From NCBI GenBank assembly GCA_002686955.1, contig NYZA01000231.1, forward strand, positions 1 through 8,343: 8,343 nucleotides of DNA, given 5' to 3'. The position numbers were made by a program, and so were the translations under genes. Shown piece by piece: positions 7,194 through 8,343 of this stretch; the stretch's first letter is position 1; each line of letters begins with the position of its first letter. Source of the DNA: Gemmatimonadota bacterium (GTDB lineage: Bacteria > GCA-2686955). The notes below the pieces were generated by a model. That model ran no database searches, was not told where the DNA came from, and saw nothing but the letters and a program-made list of their open reading frames with translations.

Positions 7194-8343
7194 GAGAGGT
7201 GTTCCTCCGGGCCGAAGCCCCGCTCGAGTGGAACGCTCAAGCTGATCCGCGTGCCCTCCCCCGGAGTGGAGTGCAAAACTAGCTCCCCTCCCATGAGTTC
7301 CGCCCGCTCCCTCATGCCCAGCAGTCCAAAGCGATCCGACTCGGTCGCCCGCGGGTCGAATCCCTCGCCATCGTCGGCGATCTCCACGATCACGCGGTCC
7401 TCCGAGGCAACCATCGAGAGCGTGATGGATTCCGACCCAGCGTGTTTGGCGGCGTTGGTGAGGCCTTCCTGCACGATTCGATAGACCGATTCGCTCACCT
7501 TCGGAGGGATCGGGTGGGAGCTCGGATCGAGCCGAAGCTCCAGAGCGATTCCTGTGGTTCTCTCGAAATCCCTAGCATAGCTTCGAATCGCCTCCAGCAG
7601 CCCGAGGTCGTCCAGGATCGTCGGCCGCAGGCGCGCTACGACGCCGTGCAGCTCCTGGAGCAGGAGCGAGGCAGCCTTCTCTGCTCGCCGAATGTGGCCA
7701 GCCGTGCTCTCGGGAGCCGCTTTGGCCGCGCCGCGGAGCTCGATGGTGATGGCGGTTACGAGCTGCCCAAGCTCGTCGTGCAGGTCCCGGGATATGCTCC
7801 TTCGCTCCTGCTCCTGGAGGGAGAAGAGCCGCTCCGAGAGAGATCGCAGGCGACGTTCAGAGTCCACGATGGCCTTCCGCTGCCGCCGGCGCGCCTCGCG
7901 CGCGTGGGCCAAATAGGCGGAGAGGACGAAAAGCGGGATCGAGGCAGCCCCACCGACCCACAAGAGCCGTTCGAAAAGGCGATTCGCACCCTTCCGAGAC
8001 TCCTCTGCAGGAACTTGCGACACGATTCTGAGGGCGTTCTGGCCCTCGCCGATGGCGGCGAAAGAGAAGATTCCGTTCCGCGTCTGGATCTGGCCGCTGC
8101 GTTGAGCGGAGATGCGGGCCCACGCTTCCGGATGGTCCACTCGAAAGCTGAGATCGGTGCGGCCGAAGAGGAACCCCCACCTGCGCTCGGGCGGCACCCC
8201 GCTCAGATAGGAGCCGGACGCATTCAGCAACATCGTCGGTCCGGGGGCGCGCAGACCGAGCTCGGTCAGCTCGTCCAAGAGCTGCGCGCCGTCGAGACTC
8301 AGGACCAGCACTCCCCGTTTCGCGCCCTGAACATCGGTCACCG
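7190..8343 (-). CDS. Sensor histidine kinase (HisKA_3/NarX-type core), 5' end cut by window
   Basis: Membrane sensor kinase; the C-terminal 384 codons are visible. The frame stays open to the window edge, and the GTG at 8341 is only the first whole codon, so the true start probably lies outside. Residues about 1-122 (counting from 8341) look like an extracytoplasmic sensor region of Cache-like type (GSYLSGVPPERRWGFLF, then HPEAWARI). One membrane segment follows (about 126-145), then a short charged helical linker with no visible HAMP or PAS domain. The HisKA_3 dimerisation domain has phospho-acceptor His188 in SRDLHDELGQL. The HATPase domain has N296 (LTNAAKH), DDGEGFD (323-329) and GLLGMRERAELMGG (339-352). 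All catalytic boxes are intact. The C-terminal stop overlaps the regulator start. The ligand is unknown; the NarX signature region, if present, would lie in the missing N-terminal part. Confidence 0.9.
   Translation of the reverse strand, partial: VTDVQGAKRGVLVLSLDGAQLLDELTELGLRAPGPTMLLNASGSYLSGVPPERRWGFLFGRTDLSFRVDHPEAWARISAQRSGQIQTRNGIFSFAAIGEGQNALRIVSQVPAEESRKGANRLFERLLWVGGAASIPLFVLSAYLAHAREARRRQRKAIVDSERRLRSLSERLFSLQEQERRSISRDLHDELGQLVTAITIELRGAAKAAPESTAGHIRRAEKAASLLLQELHGVVARLRPTILDDLGLLEAIRSYARDFERTTGIALELRLDPSSHPIPPKVSESVYRIVQEGLTNAAKHAGSESITLSMVASEDRVIVEIADDGEGFDPRATESDRFGLLGMRERAELMGGELVLHSTPGEGTRISLSVPLERGFGPEEHLS

Noticed and set aside
1-8343. Insertion sequences, CRISPR repeats, tRNA or rRNA genes
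   Set aside because: No transposase-like frame, terminal inverted repeats, regularly spaced repeats or RNA gene signatures were seen; almost all bases belong to the six genes listed.

Overview
The window is a compact, one-directional gene cluster on the minus strand of a G+C-rich bacterium. Read in the direction of transcription (right to left) it holds a sensor histidine kinase (5' end cut by the window edge), a NarL/FixJ-type response regulator, a three-domain c/c/b-heme electron-transfer subunit, a large Tat-exported molybdopterin oxidoreductase, a small unrecognised protein, and a four-cluster iron-sulfur subunit (3' end cut by the window edge). Nearly every base is coding. The only sizeable gap is about 113 bases between the regulator and the heme subunit.

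The three enzyme subunits form a type II DMSO-reductase-family complex of the nitrite oxidoreductase (NXR) class known from Nitrospira, Nitrospina and anammox bacteria. That class has a catalytic subunit of about 1150 residues, a NarH-like Fe-S subunit and a heme subunit of the ethylbenzene-dehydrogenase gamma type. The Fe-S subunit resembles remembered Nitrospira NxrB along its whole visible length. The Tat signal on the alpha subunit and the Sec-type signal on the gamma subunit place the complex on the outer (periplasmic) side of the membrane. Electrons would pass between molybdenum, the Fe-S chain, heme b and the c-hemes. The reaction is most simply nitrite to nitrate or the reverse. Direction cannot be read from sequence, and enzymes of this clade also occur in bacteria not known to oxidise nitrite.

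The two-component pair is translationally coupled (4-base overlap) and lies directly upstream in the same orientation, so it probably controls this operon. The kinase has an extracytoplasmic sensor region, one visible membrane segment, and a HisKA_3/HATPase core like NarX-type kinases.

The host cannot be named. The sequence fits Nitrospirota, Nitrospinota or an uncultured lineage carrying this enzyme. Points that set the cluster apart are the gene order C-A-(small ORF)-B, the gamma subunit with two c-type heme domains fused to the heme b domain, the Cys/Asp pattern of the iron-sulfur ligands, and the small protein encoded between alpha and beta subunits. No mobile element, CRISPR array, tRNA or rRNA was seen.
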